A stretch of DNA of 64,000 nucleotides. Origin: Pseudorasbora parva. Lineage: Eukaryota; Chordata; Actinopteri; Cypriniformes; Gobionidae. The DNA lies in assembly GCF_024679245.1 (NCBI RefSeq), contig NC_090183.1, forward strand, positions 24,747,355-24,811,354, read 5' to 3'. Of this stretch, positions 1 through 15,735 are shown one piece after another. The notes beneath the pieces were generated by a model. That model made no database searches and was not told the DNA's origin. It saw only the letters and a program-made list of their open reading frames with translations. The first letter of the stretch is position 1. The number at the start of each line of letters is the position of its first letter. Both the position numbers and the translations under genes were made by a program.

Positions 1-525
1 TGTGCCCCATTTGTTAAAGTCATCCTGTTCCCATCCATACTCCATCATGTATCTGAAATTATATTTTGAAATTCAAGAGTAATCAACTCTTATAAACAAT
101 AATTTATAATTGTCTTTATGTACTGTTAAGATTGGCTTTACAATTTGGTTGGGGCCCTGGAGACCTAAATGCTATATGTTTAAAATGAATAATAGTAATT
201 ATGAGATAGCTTTTTTACCTTCTACATTTGTATTATGTTTCTCAGACCTCTTGGAAAGCAAGCAGGCAGATTTTTTTTTAAATTTATTTATTTTCTTTTT
301 TACAGATTTAACTTTTCCATCCACAAAAATAGGTCAGAATGTTACTGTTATACACAAAAGTAGCATTTTTTTTTTTTTTTTTTTTTTTTATAATACAAAT
401 ATATATATTTTTTCATTCAACAAAACTGCTCCAAAGAATGAGTTTTAGAATTTTTGTGCAGTAGCATTTCATGAAGGGTGTTTGGGGTGGTTTATCAAGT
501 GAAAAACAGTTTAAAAACTTTCTCA
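1..525. other. AT-rich intergenic stretch with poly-T tract
   Basis: No gene is supported here. A 112-codon open frame over 110-448 is AT-driven, crosses the 24-base poly-T run at 366-389, and has no recognisable domain. The poly-T could be the reverse-complemented tail of a retroposed sequence, but no retroposon body is recognisable beside it. Confidence 0.6.
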
Positions 526-913
526 TACACTGTAAAAAAATATTTAAAAAATGAGTTACCTGGTTGGCTTAAAATTTTAAGTTAATTGAAATTAAAAATT
601 TGAGTTAATACAATGAACATTTTTGAGAATCAGTAACCTTTATTCAAATATTATTCAAATATTTTGTAAGCATATCGGGTAATTGTGTGTTTTATTTGTG
701 ATGACGCAGTAAAACAAGCCAAATTGTGCTATTTTCAGGATTTATCACTTTTCTATGTGGTTCAGATACAATAATATTTTGAGTTCCTATTTATTAACCC
801 AAGTTCTTTCATTGTGTCAACTCAAATTTTTATTTTCAGTAAACTCAAATTTTTTTAAGGCAACCAGGTTACTTAATTTCTTAAGTTAAACCAACAATAA
901 TTGTATTAGTGTA
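526..913 (-). mobile_element. MITE, copy 1 of the TACACTGTAAAAAA family
   Basis: The segment starts with the terminal motif TACACTGTAAAAAAA and matches, over its whole length and in reverse complement, the sequence at 33560-33964. Shared internal landmarks are the 'gttacctggttg' block, the 'gtggttcagatacaataatattttgag' type block and the 'aaggcaaccaggtta' block. The far terminus at about 913 has decayed and lacks the inverted repeat seen in copy 2. It is non-coding and roughly 390 bp, so it must have been mobilised by another element's transposase. The superfamily cannot be assigned from the sequence alone. Confidence 0.75.
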
Positions 914-2262
914 ATAAATGTCATAAGATATCACTATGTTTTATAATAAGTGGACTAGTGGATTGGTATCCCAATCATAAAATGACAGGGTTCAGCTGAA
1001 AATGCACCACAGTCCAATTACTACATTACAATTATCAAAAAAACAAAAACAGAAAAGTTCTAAAGAATACCTAAAAGGCTAAATCTTGAGGTAGGTAAAA
1101 GTCATGCGCACACAGCTTCACTTGATCAGGAGGAGTTGAGATTCAAAGCAATATGAGTATTTCACTTTGTGAAACAGCAGAGCGCTGTACCAGCCCACAT
1201 GCTGAAGTAAATCCCGTAACCTCGCTGGCGGTTTGAAGTTTTGCTCCCTCACCCAGCGGCCCCTGCCCTGCAGGTCTTCCAGACCTAAATATAACTCACC
1301 CATTAAATTACAGCAACTCTAACACTGATCCCTCCGTAGTCCAGCTCTGGGAGCGCTGCAGACTCACCTCTCGCTATTTAACTCATCACCACACTGAGTG
1401 CTAATACCCCTGAACCTGCATCAGTCTCACACCTGAATTCCTCCTCCCACTAAATAGAATGATCACCCCCCCTGCACCAAAACAAAGAGATCCTTCCTGG
1501 AAGTCTGTTTTGATACAGGTTACCATAGAAATGAATCAGTGTTGCTCTCTTCTGAGAGCTTGTTATGTGCCGTATCAGTGATGTGTTTTTTTCCTGTGCC
1601 CCAGTTCATCTGTCAAACCGGGTTTTTCTCCTTCAAAATAATGATGGCGCGCAGAGCAGAGGGCCTGGCTCAGGCAGCGCCTCATTTCAGGTGGCTCTGC
1701 AGTGTGCAGCTTGCACTCCTCAGGGGTCTGCTGCCGTGGAAATGGCCCCTGACATGAACAGACACAAACAAGCACTCACTACAAGTGCTGCTGGGGCTTA
1801 TTTAGCCTTAATCAATATGGCGGCTGGGTTGTACCTGCTTGTTTTTCATTGCCAGTCAGGAGCGAAATGCTGTAGCTATAGACAAGCAATGCATACATGT
1901 GTTTTGTTAACATTACAGAGCCATTGGCAGAAACTGAAATCTTCTTGACTTGTGTGCTAAATTCAAAAGGCCACAATATTGCACCATTTATACTCGCACC
2001 ATTTTTCCTTGTCTGTGACGTAACAAATATACTTCAACCTAAATCAAAAAATGAACTGGTGTTCAAAAAAACAGGCCAAAAGTTCAAGAGTTCAATAAAA
2101 AAAACACCTTTCCAAAGCAAACTGTGCTGATTACTTAATAGGTAGCAGTGATCTGGGGCTCCACCTTCTTTGACGTGGAAATCTACTCTGTTAATTTCTT
2201 CTGTTCAGTTCATCGAGGTCTACCCTGACACTAAGAGCGGCGCCAAACGCGACACAGGAGTT
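914..2262. other. Intergenic, with a GC-richer block at about 1620-1860
   Basis: Most of the stretch is unique-looking, AT-rich and without a supported gene. Small open frames (for example 1118-1303 minus, 1565-1948 plus) match nothing I recognise and have no clear splice context. The block at about 1620-1860 is clearly richer in G+C than its surroundings and could be a conserved non-coding element or an old exon. Confidence 0.4.
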
Positions 2263-2420
2263 TTTGGTGACACTTTACGGGAAGGTTACATGAATTATCA
2301 TGAATTCATGCATTAATTCATGCATGACTTATGCATTACTACATGCATTAATATATCATGAATTATCAGGAACTAACAGGAATTCAAAGCCTTTCATTCA
2401 TGACTTCATGGATGAACAAC
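2263..2420. repeat. MITE-like fragment rich in ATGCAT palindromes
   Basis: It begins with GGTGACACTTTAC, a terminus similar to that of the element at 8236-8460, and continues with many short palindromes of the form ATGAATTCAT and ATGCATTAAT. No opposite terminus is evident, so it is probably a truncated non-autonomous DNA transposon. Confidence 0.45.
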
Positions 2421-3114
2421 ACCTTAATTAAAACATTAACTAAGCCGAGTAAATCATCATATGGTTTATTACACATGATCATGATGTTTTCAGTGTTTTA
2501 AAATTGGTCTAATTCATGCATGTAAGACTACTTTCGAAACCAGAATTTATGTATGTATAAATGTATTTATGTAAATTGTGTATATTTTACCTACTATGAT
2601 GTAATGTTGTTGTTGTAGTTGCAATGTAACATTTTAGAATGGCAACCATGTAGACTAGCTGATTGCATAGACTTTCAAGCTAATGGGGCCCCTTTAAAAT
2701 AAACAAATAAATAAAACTAAGACTACTATTTTATTTATCGGGAGGAGCACATTCAGACAATTAACCTAATTAATTTGCTTTACTCTAGTTGTGTAATGTA
2801 AGCGTGAACTTGTGAATTATTAAAGGAATATACAAAAATTCACAGTACCTTATGCACAGGCTAGACCAGTATATAAATTAATGTGATTAACTAAGTTTTT
2901 TTTTTTTTTTATCATAATCTCTGAGTTCATGTTTAAGGCCTATGCTTACTGTAGGCTTTATAGCTTATCTATGCAATAGTTTCCTTTTCTGTACACTAAG
3001 CCTTTTCTGTACACTATTTTAAGTATAATAACAGGAATATTGAATCCATCGTGTTGACTGCCATAACGCAACGCTGCAGCAGAGGGAGGGAAGAGTTTAC
3101 GTGAATTTGAATTA
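2421..3114. other. AT-rich intergenic stretch
   Basis: I see no gene, RNA or clear repeat boundary. There is a short direct repeat of 'cttttctgtacacta' at about 2983-3015 and a poly-T run near 2898. Confidence 0.5.
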
Positions 3115-3307
3115 ATCAACTTCAATAATCAACTTCCACCTTTCGCTGGTGTGTGGTGAGCGCACTGGCGCCGTACTGTACTGTGGCTGCCGTCGCATCA
3201 TCCATTTGGATGCTGCACACTGGTGGTGGTTGAGGAGAGACCGCTGACATGAGTGTGAAGCGCTTTGGGTGTACAGTTGTACATTTGAAAGCGCTATATA
3301 AATGCCT
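3115..3307 (+). mobile_element. LINE/SINE 3' tail fragment
   Basis: It contains the blocks 'gctgccgtcgcatcatcc', 'gctgcacactggtggtggtt' and 'gaagcgctttgggtgt', and ends in 'agcgctatataaatgc' immediately before an ATTC microsatellite. This arrangement is typical of the 3' end of an abundant fish non-LTR retrotransposon and of SINEs sharing its tail. Only the tail is present, with no coding sequence. The exact clade (L2/CR1-like is my guess) needs a repeat library. Confidence 0.6.
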
Positions 3308-3387
3308 CATTCATTCATTCATTCATTCATTCATTCATTCATTCATTCATTCATTCATTCATTCATTCATTCATTCATTCATTCATT
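3308..3387. repeat. (ATTC)n microsatellite
   Basis: About twenty uninterrupted tetranucleotide units directly follow the LINE-like tail, so the array probably grew from the retroposon's 3' repeat. Confidence 0.95.
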
Positions 3388-3496
3388 TAATATTCATCTG
3401 TACCTCACATTAAACTATGAAAAAGCTTACGATAACTGTGTGTAAAGGCTTGAACTTTCATGTACATATCCATGTCATTTCACAATGCCATCAATG

Positions 3497-3499
<3 letters not shown>

Positions 3500-3535
<36 letters not shown>

Positions 3536-3540
3536 TATAT
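3500..3540. repeat. (AT)n microsatellite
   Basis: Alternating A and T for about 40 bases, imperfect toward the right end where it abuts the Tc1-like terminus. Confidence 0.9.
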
Positions 3541-3985
3541 TATTAGGAACACCACACTAACGCTGTTTTTGACCCCCCAGTTCGCCTTCAGAACTGCCTT
3601 AATTCTACGTGGCATTGATTCAACAAGGTGCTGAAAGCATTCTTTAGAAATGTTGGCCCATATTGATTGGATAGCATCTTGCAGTTGAGATTTGTGGGAT
3701 GCACATCCAGGGCACGAACTCCCGTTCCACCATATCCCAAAGATGCTCTATTGGGCTGAGATCTGGTGACTATGGGGCCATTTTAGTACAGTGAACTCAT
3801 TGTCATGTTCAAGAAACAAATTTGAAACTATTTGAGCTTTGTGACATGGTGCATTATCCTGCTGGAAGTAGCCATCAGAGGATGGGTACGTGGTGGTCAT
3901 AAAGGGATGGAGATGGTCAGAAACAATGCTCAGGTAGGCCATGGCATTTAAACAATGCCCAATTGCCACTAATGACACAAAACTA
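3541..3985 (-). pseudogene. Tc1-like transposase, C-terminal fragment
   Basis: On the minus strand the frame at 3978-3748 reads through FQQDNAPCHKA, the block around the second catalytic aspartate of Tc1/mariner transposases, and then a segment where the third acidic residue would lie. A frame change and stops follow. Downstream, the frame 'QHLVESMPRRIKAVL' matches the usual C-terminal end of Tc1-like transposases. The sequence ends at 'attaggaaca' (3541), which looks like the element terminus. The DNA-binding N-terminus and the other inverted repeat are missing, so this is a dead 5'-truncated copy. Confidence 0.8.
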
Positions 3986-8235
<4,250 letters not shown>

Positions 8236-8460
8236 GGTAACACTTTAGAATAATGGTCATTAGTTAACATTAGTTAATGTATTAACTAACACTAACTAAC
8301 CATGATCAGTACATTTGTTACTATGTGTTCACTAATGCATTAGTAAATGTTGAAATTAACATTAACAAAGATAAATAAATGCTTTATAAGTGCAGTTCAT
8401 TATTAGTTCATGTTAACTAACTAGAATAAGTGTTAATGTTAACACTTATTCTAAAGTGTG
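8236..8460. mobile_element. Short MITE with AACACTTTAGAATAA termini
   Basis: The left end (8239-8253) and the right end (8447-8460) are inverted copies of each other over about 14 bases. The inside is made of degenerate TTAGTTAAC/ATTAACTAAC units. A perfect 30-bp palindrome with a 2-base centre lies at 8423-8452. There is no coding capacity. This fits a non-autonomous DNA transposon common in fish; I cannot fix the superfamily. Confidence 0.75.
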
Positions 8461-9484
8461 TATTTTCTACTGCACAAGATGCATGATCAATGAGAATTCT
8501 ATTCAAATGACTCTACGCAATTGGATAGTCCTTCAACCAGTCAGACAACAAGAGGCGTGATCATCGGGAAACGACCCATCGCTTCTCTATCTGTCATCAT
8601 GTTAAACCAGCCAATAGAGCACCAGGAGGATAAGCCAGATTGTGATTGGTTCCCGCAAAAGTGTAATAGATCAGTAGAAATTAATGTACAATTTTCCAGA
8701 CTGAGTTGCAGGGCGAAATCAAATCGCTGGCAGTTCAGGCTGGGTTTACAGAGTTTAAAAAGCTCTACCTAAAGTAGTTCATCTGACGAGGTTTTGCAGT
8801 CCCATTTTTCTCTGGTGATAAAGTTATGTATAAGGGACAGAGAAGCATTTTGAATTATTAATCCATGATAATGTTAATCTGGCTTCATTCCGTGAAGGTG
8901 CACATTTCCCCTTTCAAATGTACATCAACAAAAACATGAGCCGGTGAGAGCCAATGCGCATTCGATACCACTGCTGTAAAACATGTTGTAACGCTTCTTG
9001 AGAGCGTGATTTTTTTTTAATTCATAACAAGTCAACTCGTCACCTATATTGACACTTGGTAAGTTCCCTTGGGTATCACTTTTTAACGCACCGGGTACCC
9101 CTTTAGCTAAATTTTTCGACATGCACGGGGGTTTCAATGAGAAACCTTTGGCGTCAAATTGTTGTGATGAAATTATATATTGGGTAATGATTTTAATCAG
9201 CCAGCATAATTTTATTTACATTTACTTTCTTTTTTTATTTACACTTCATACACATTTGAACACGTAACCCAACCTCATCCATAAACCTACCCATTTGTGT
9301 ATTGTAAAAAACAGGATATAACAGTCAGATACAACTGCAGCCACAATTCATTAAAAAAACTATAAATATTCCAAATGTTCCGAGGACAAACTATTGATTT
9401 GTGTGCAGGAAAGACTCAGCAATCAGCATCTCCATCCGCCAAAGATCATGAGCACATTTAAAAAATTGCCGCCCAAAGAAACAT
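8461..9484. other. Intergenic with old repeat fragments
   Basis: Contains phrases such as 'gttgcagggcgaaatcaaatcg' and 'acccaacctcatccataaac' that I associate with dispersed fish repeats, but no boundaries can be drawn. No gene is supported. Confidence 0.35.
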
Positions 9485-9602
9485 TATGTCAGCTTTGATA
9501 GTGAAATTGCATTGGCTGTCATATATGTCTCGTGATTGATTGCATCATTACATCAGCTTTGATTGTAAAATCGCATTGGCTCTTGTGTGTCTCGTGACCA
9601 AT
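9485..9602. repeat. Two-copy imperfect tandem duplication, about 58 bp
   Basis: The unit 'catcagctttgattgtaaaa' at 9550 is an imperfect copy of 'tgtcagctttgatagtgaaa' at about 9488. Both are followed by 'ttgcattggct'-type and 'gtctcgtga'-type blocks at the same spacing. Confidence 0.7.
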
Positions 9603-12600
9603 CGTGTCATGTTAAAGAGTCGGGTGTATCATTTGAATATGACTGTGCATTGTGGAGTGTGTGCATTCACAGAGCATAAGAGCTATCATTCAGCAGTGAA
9701 ATATTTGTATTCCCCTTTTTTACAAAGTATTTTCAAAATATTACAAAGTAAGTCAAAAAATATGTGGTTTTCCCATTATTTTTTGCACAATGAAATGCCT
9801 TGCCTGCGTGTGGGGAAACGAAACCAGTCAATCTTTCAATCACACTTTTAATCCAATAAAACACTTTTAATCCAATTGTACTTCTTTAGTAAACAACTAA
9901 GGCTATAATAATTAAAATACTCTCCCTTAACAATCACAAGGCAAATTCGCCCTAGAGTTCATGAATAGTATATTTCTTGTTAAAAATTAATGACCTTCTT
10001 TAATTCTATGGACATTAATAACACTTACTATTAACATCTCAGCACCCTTCCTCTTGTATCTAGCTTGCCGGTTGTCCTCATAAAAAGGAAACAAATGTAA
10101 TTTAGTGCTACACATCAAATATTAAAACTGTATCTGTAAAATAAATAAGTAGAAAGACCAATATACAAATTTACAAAACACAGACATGGCATGGAATTGA
10201 AAATAAATGAGGGTTCATCTGACATACTTAAAAAATGATGTACAATGAGGCAAAAACTGCTCGGGGATATTTTTGATCAAATTATTAATGAGTATTTATC
10301 TATTATTTATGAAGCTGAGAGTTAACTATTTATCTGAAATGAATTCATATAGCATTGGTTTCCATAGCTCAGCTCTAAGGCTGTTTTTCTTTCGGAATAA
10401 GTAGCCGTCAGCTGTTATATGGAGGCTGGAGTTCTGCTGCTCATGACTGTGTAAATGTCAATATCTCAAAAGGTGATTTTACGGTTCATTCAAGCACTGA
10501 TAAGAAATCATTAGACTTTTTAAGGTTATCGACAGTTTCCAAGAGGCATTTAATGCATAAAAAAGCTTTTTTTTGCAGTTCATTAGTTTTGTGCATCTTA
10601 AATTGACTCGTCAGGACACTTTTTGCATGGGTCAGCAAGCACATCACAGTGAAACCACATGACTTTTTAATGACCATGGTGTAGTTATAATATCCTGCTT
10701 TTATTTATTTATATATTTTGTGCTCCTCGACTGCTCAAAAAGTTTACAGTTTTGTTTTTGAAACATAATTTAGAAGCAAGTGACATTAACTTAACCCGGG
10801 CAAAGAGCAAAATATTCAGAAGATGATTTCAAAACATCATAAGCCAATTAGGATTTGAGGTTAAAATTGCTGGGCTTTCCCTTTGTGCTTTTGACTGTCT
10901 ATATCTACCTTTTACAATTTAAAAACTGATGTGTTAAAGCACTTAACCCCATGCTTTTTCGCATAGCACTCATCAGATGAGGTTTTTAGGGTAAAAGCTG
11001 TTTCTGGAGGGCACACTTTGTACAATTTCTCCCTCTGTCCCTCCATCTTCCCCCGCACCCCCCAGCCCTGACATCCTCCGTCTGAAATGCACTAGGTGTT
11101 AACACTACAGAGGCGAGAGGAGTCGAAGAAAAAAAAATCCTGCAGGTGCCCTATGGGCACCTTTCAAATTAAGCGTCTGGCTGCTGTGTCTTATGTGCAG
11201 TTTTGAAACATTAACAAGACCTTTGAGAGAAGGGAATAGGAGAGAGAGAAGGGTGAGGAGTAGAGTGTAGAACATAGCATGACAGTCTTTAATGATTTAT
11301 TGAACAGATACAAATTATTTTGGCCCTGGACTCTACTGTTTGGTAGAAGTCAATGAGAAGGCAAGCCAGGGCATGCCATGGGCATTCAGCAGGGCTGAGA
11401 GAGGCATTGTGTTATAAAGAAAGAGAAAAGGAGCACATGAGATTGGTAGAGAGAGATGAGGCTGATAGACTGAGACCCAGAAAGATTTGCTCTATTTATT
11501 TATTTTTTGTATGCTGCATGCACTTTAGTAACTTAAGATGATACTGTATACATACAGTACTGCATGTCTCACAGACTAACATGTAAACTTCAAGGTTAGG
11601 CACCTGTCCAGTCTTTAATTTAATTGTATAGTCCAAAAGAAGATGAAAATATATTTGGACACCTTTACACAGAAAATGTTTGGCTTGAAAAGTTTTTTCT
11701 TTCTTTAAATTTTTAAGTATGACTTATGTCCAAATACAATTTGGCAAAGTATTTAGGTGCCATTTTTCTATCATTATTCAAACATTTCCAAATTTCTCGC
11801 ATTTAAAATGTCAATAAGCAGGATTACCATCTCAAGGTCTATAATATAAGTCCATGTACATCAGGAGGATTTTTCCAAATTCACTACAGTGCTGAATTCC
11901 ATTAATTTGTTTGAGGAAGGCAAGCCGATTTGCAGAGCCCGCTTGGGCTCATTGGTAAATCTTACCACCAGTTTAGCGTGGATGACCACTTGAGATCTGC
12001 TGAGGCCGGACACTTCGGCAGCGTTAAATATTTTCTTTGAAATTAATAAGTGCACTTTAAGCTCTCTGTGGTATGTTAACCCCAGTAAGCACTTTTCAGA
12101 GCCGCTGATGATGGACGAAAGGTTCTGAATAATTTGTGCATCTAATTTGCGCTGATGGAGTAATGGAGATGTTCTCTCACTGCACAGACAAGCCACACTC
12201 TCATCGTCAGCCCTAGATTTCTAGTGACACATGACCTTATTAGCAAAATTTCCAAGGAGCATTTTGGCAGAATTAGTTTTTTTACGGCTCAGTTTATATG
12301 TAATACATTTAAAAAATCCACTCAACCATTAAACTTACCTACCTAAATGTTAGCATATGAAGCCTCATTTACATTTTCAGCAACTTTCATATATGTCATC
12401 AGTTACTGTACTGATTAGTCACTAGTAGACGTTCGTAGACCTGTTTGCCCTTTGAACATACAGCTAAGATATTTTTTTGATGGCATGTCAACAAATCTGT
12501 TTATATGCCACCAAAAAATTTATATATATTGTGGAAGAAAAATTCATTTAAATTGTATATTATTTGCACCAGTTTATAATACATAATTTCATATTATATG

Positions 12601-13094
12601 GGTGTCGCTTAGACTATTTAAACTGAGGCAAGGGCTACATTGAAATGCCAAATATAGTAAATATAACTGATACATTTTTGTCCAAATGGAGATTACTTTG
12701 TAACGATTAACAAATAATTGTCCTTGATAATATTCTAGCAGTCATGTCATATGTTTTATATCAGCTGTTTAGAATCAGAACTATGCCAGATTCGTAAACT
12801 AATCATTCTTTCAAAATGAATCAAATTTATCAAATTTGCAAAAGGGTTTAAAATTGTTTACAATTTAGTTTGATTAATTTGGACAGTTCACTCATGCATG
12901 TACTGAATCGTTTGTATCGGTTTCTCACACCAAAAAACAAACAAACAAACAAAAAACCCCAAAAATGCTGGATGAGGTGGATATTTTGTAATCCATTAGA
13001 GGAAACAAAACTCACAAAGATCTTCTATATTTTATCTGTATGGGGATCATTTTTGATGGGAGCCTGTGCCCCAATAGTGGATAAAACAACCCTG
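9603..13094. other. Mostly unique intergenic DNA
   Basis: This is one of the less repetitive stretches. 10300-11350 and 11850-12240 show no simple repeats and have evenly mixed sequence. A 111-codon minus-strand frame at 11861-12196 has no recognisable domain. These blocks could be conserved non-coding elements, but that needs cross-species alignment. I see no supported gene. Confidence 0.4.
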
Positions 13095-13310
13095 TTCAAG
13101 TCAGTACTACGAAATACATCAGTGACTGATGGAATGGGGGTTTCATTTAGAAGCCAATCGCCTTTGAGTTCTACAAAACAATGGCATGACAGTGCCATGG
13201 GTCTACAGAATTTGTCTGGGTCAACTCTGCCCCAACACATAGGTATACAAAGAGCTGCACATGCATTCTTGCATTATGTTTCTATTTCAGAGTCGAGTGT
13301 CCACATGCCT
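13095..13310 (+). repeat. DIRS-A left terminal sequence (decayed)
   Basis: The blocks 'agtgactgatggaatggggg', 'agaagccaatcgcctttgag' and 'gcattatgtttct' occur in the same order and spacing as in the intact 5' end of DIRS-E (44870-45035). Divergence is high, in line with the broken genes downstream. Confidence 0.75.
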
Positions 13311-13561
13311 TCTTGAGCTTTTCTACTCCTATCTAAAAGAGCTAAACGTGGCATGTTTTTTCAAGATGTCTCACCCGTGTGTTTCTGGGTGTGGTCGGCT
13401 GATAGGTCCATCTGATGGGCAATATCTCTGTCTTGCTTGATTGTGCCTTGTGCACACTAACTGTGTGTTGCGATCAGGACTCCATGACCTGCATCTAGGA
13501 GTTAGAGTCCCCTCTACCACACCCCGATTTATCTTTTCCATGAGAGGGGATACTTTGTCTG

Positions 13562-14190
13562 GTGGTCACAGTGATCTTGGGTTCACAGTGTGGAACAATC
13601 CGATTAATCTTCCTTGGTCCACACCCCCCTCTAGCACATTGCAACCCGTGGTGTTGCTTGATGAGGTCTCTGGTGTTTCCTGTGGATGGCCCTAGCCCTA
13701 GTCACAAGGTGGGCTGGATTCCCCCGGAGATAAGGATTCGGCTGTGCTGCCTCCCTTTTGGAGTCCAGGCATTGCCTGAGTCTGATCTAGAGTTCATGGC
13801 CATGCTTGCCCAGGCAGCTGAGAGCACTGGGCTTGAGTGGAACCCTCAGCCATGTCCCAAGTGCTCAAGGTTAGATGATTGGTACCTGGGGTGGCCCATG
13901 CTGAAAGCACCCATCCTGTTAACTTACCGCAATCAATAGGCACCTTCCTACACCTTCACTGCTCTTAATGGCGCTGTGGTGAAAGGGTACACTGGGATTC
14001 CCCATGTTAAGCGTTCTGTTGCGATGCAACTCTGTCCTCAGAGCACTTCACTTCGTGGTGATCCAAAGCACCCATCCAAGGCCTGTAGATTTTTGTCAAC
14101 CTTGAAGACTTATAGAGCTGCAGGCCAAGCCGTGTCCACCCTGCATGTCATGACTATTTTTCAGGTCCATCAGGCCAAGGTACTCAGACA
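13562..14190 (+). pseudogene. DIRS-A gag-like protein, broken
   Basis: Two open pieces make up the relic. The first (13562-13939) has the DIRS gag signature around LEWNPQPCPKCSRLDDWYLG. The second (13976 to about 14190) has GYTGIPHVKRSVAMQLCP, then PSKACRF and AAGQAVSTLHVMTIFQVHQA, the conserved end of this protein family in fish DIRS elements. The two pieces are close to one another, with a stop and frame change between them. A SINE then cuts the frame at about 14198. Gag would package the element's RNA; this copy cannot make it. Confidence 0.75.
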
Positions 14191-14197
14191 CAGTGGG

Positions 14198-14458
14198 CAG
14201 TGGGTTGGCAGTGGCTCAGTGGTTCATGTAGGTTGGTTACAAACTGGAAGGTTGGTGGTTTGATCCCTGGCTCCACCTGCCCATGTAACAAGTTGTCCAT
14301 GAGCAAGACACCAAACCCCAGCTGCTCCTGACAAACTGGATGGTGCCTTGCATGGCTGATACCGCCGTTGGTGCATGAATGAGTAAATTAATTAGTAAAT
14401 GTGAGGCAATATGCAAAAGCACTTCAGTAACCATGGGTCTGTTGAAAGCGCAATTTAC
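14198..14458 (+). mobile_element. tRNA-derived SINE inside DIRS-A
   Basis: A polymerase III promoter is visible: an A-box-like TGGCTCAGTGG near 14212 and a B-box-like GGTTTGATCCC near 14257. The tRNA-like head is followed by a body with 'gagcaagacaccaaacccc', 'ggtgccttgcatggctg' and 'ctgttgaaagcgc', a 3' tail that resembles the LINE-like tail at 3115-3307. Its position between the end of gag and the start of RT shows it inserted after DIRS-A. No clear target duplication is visible, probably because of age. Confidence 0.7.
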
Positions 14459-14459
14459 T

Positions 14460-15445
14460 ATTTTTACCATTCTAGAGCTTCCAAATCTGTCCCGCTGGCT
14501 TGCTCACACGATTAGGTTCAACTATGCAATTCCGTTCTAACGGTCACGGCTCATGGTTTCAGGGAGTCTACTATTCCATAGTAGGTGGTAATGCCCCTGT
14601 CATGCATACAGAGATTGACACCCTACTGGCAAAGGGTTCGGTCGAGACTGTCCCTCAAGTCGAGATGAAGTCCTGCTTCTGCAGCCCCTAGGTCATTTTA
14701 CCCAAAAAGAGCGGTGGGTTACGACCAATCCGGGACCTGTGCATCTTGAACCAAACCCTTCACAGGCTTCCATTCCATTTTCAAATGTGTTCATCCATCA
14801 GATTGGTTTCCAGTGATTAACCGGAAGGATGTGCACTTTTTTATGTCTCCATTCTTCCTCGACACAGACAGTTTCTATGGTTTGCTTCGAGGGGCAGGCA
14901 TACCAGAACACGGTTCTCCCATTTGGGTTAGCCCTGTCTCCTAACGTCTTTACGAAAGCTGTCGACACAGCCCTTGTGCCACTCAGGCAACACAGGCTTC
15001 ACAACGTGAAGTATCTTGATGACTGGCTGATAACAGCTCACTCTCTAGAACAGGATTTCAAACACAGGGACCTAGTGCTCTTGCACCTTTCCCATCTGGG
15101 CCCTCGGGTCAACTGGGAGAAGAGCAAACTCTTCCCTGTGCAGATATCTTTTCTCTGTATGGAAATCAACTCGGTCGCCTTTTATACGTAGCTTACAAGC
15201 GAGCGTGCGCAGTCACTGCTGATTTGTCTTTGTCAATTCGAGGACAAAAGTGCAGTTCCACTGAAGTTATTTCAGAGGCTCCTGGGGCATATGGCATCCG
15301 CAGAACCCAAGATCATCAGATTGCTTCATATGAGACCCCTTTATGATCAAGTCCCGAGATGGGCATGGCAACAAGGCATGCTCCAGGACCCATTCACTCT
15401 GGCCTGCCATCAAACCTTTAACTGTGGTCGAACCTCAACTTTCTA
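14460..15445 (+). pseudogene. DIRS-A reverse transcriptase and start of RNase H, broken
   Basis: The region contains the start of an RT with a frame broken several times, then an intact stretch at 14829-15191. That stretch has TVLPFGLALSPNVFTKAVD, the catalytic YLDDWL box at about 15010-15027, and NWEKSKLFP. DIRS-type elements typically have this YLDDWL variant and the N(W/L)xKS motif. About 15270-15440 continues as 'LLGHMASAEPKIIRLLHMRPLYD', which leads into RNase H, until the Tc1-like sequence cuts it at 15446. The RT would copy element RNA into DNA. It is non-functional here because of stops upstream. Confidence 0.8.
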
Positions 15446-15735
15446 CAGGTCCTTCTCAAAAAATTAGCATATTGTGATAAAAGTTCATTATTTTCCATAA
15501 TATAATGATAAAAATTAAACTTTTATATATTTTAGATTCATTGCACACCAACTGAACTATTTCAGGTCTTTTATTGTTTTAATACTGATAATTTTGGCAT
15601 ACAGCTCATGAAAACCTCAAAAAATTAGCATATCATGAAAAGGTTCTCTAAACGAGCTATTAACCTAATCATCTGAATCAACGAATTACCTCTAAACACC
15701 TGCAAAAGATTCCTGAGGCTTTTAAAAACTCCCAG
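15446..15735 (+). mobile_element. Tc1-like transposon, left-end fragment
   Basis: It starts right after a TA dinucleotide (15444-15445) with CAGGTCCTTCTC and 'aaaaaattagcatattgtga', and a second copy of 'caaaaaattagcatatcatg' lies at about 15619. These are hallmarks of a widespread fish Tc1-like element whose termini carry such repeats. The fragment ends at 15735, before the transposase would begin, so only the left terminal region remains. The other end is not seen nearby. Confidence 0.75.

Noticed and set aside
3308..3387. Regular repeats that might suggest a CRISPR-like array
   Set aside because: Tetranucleotide microsatellites without spacers; the genome is eukaryotic.
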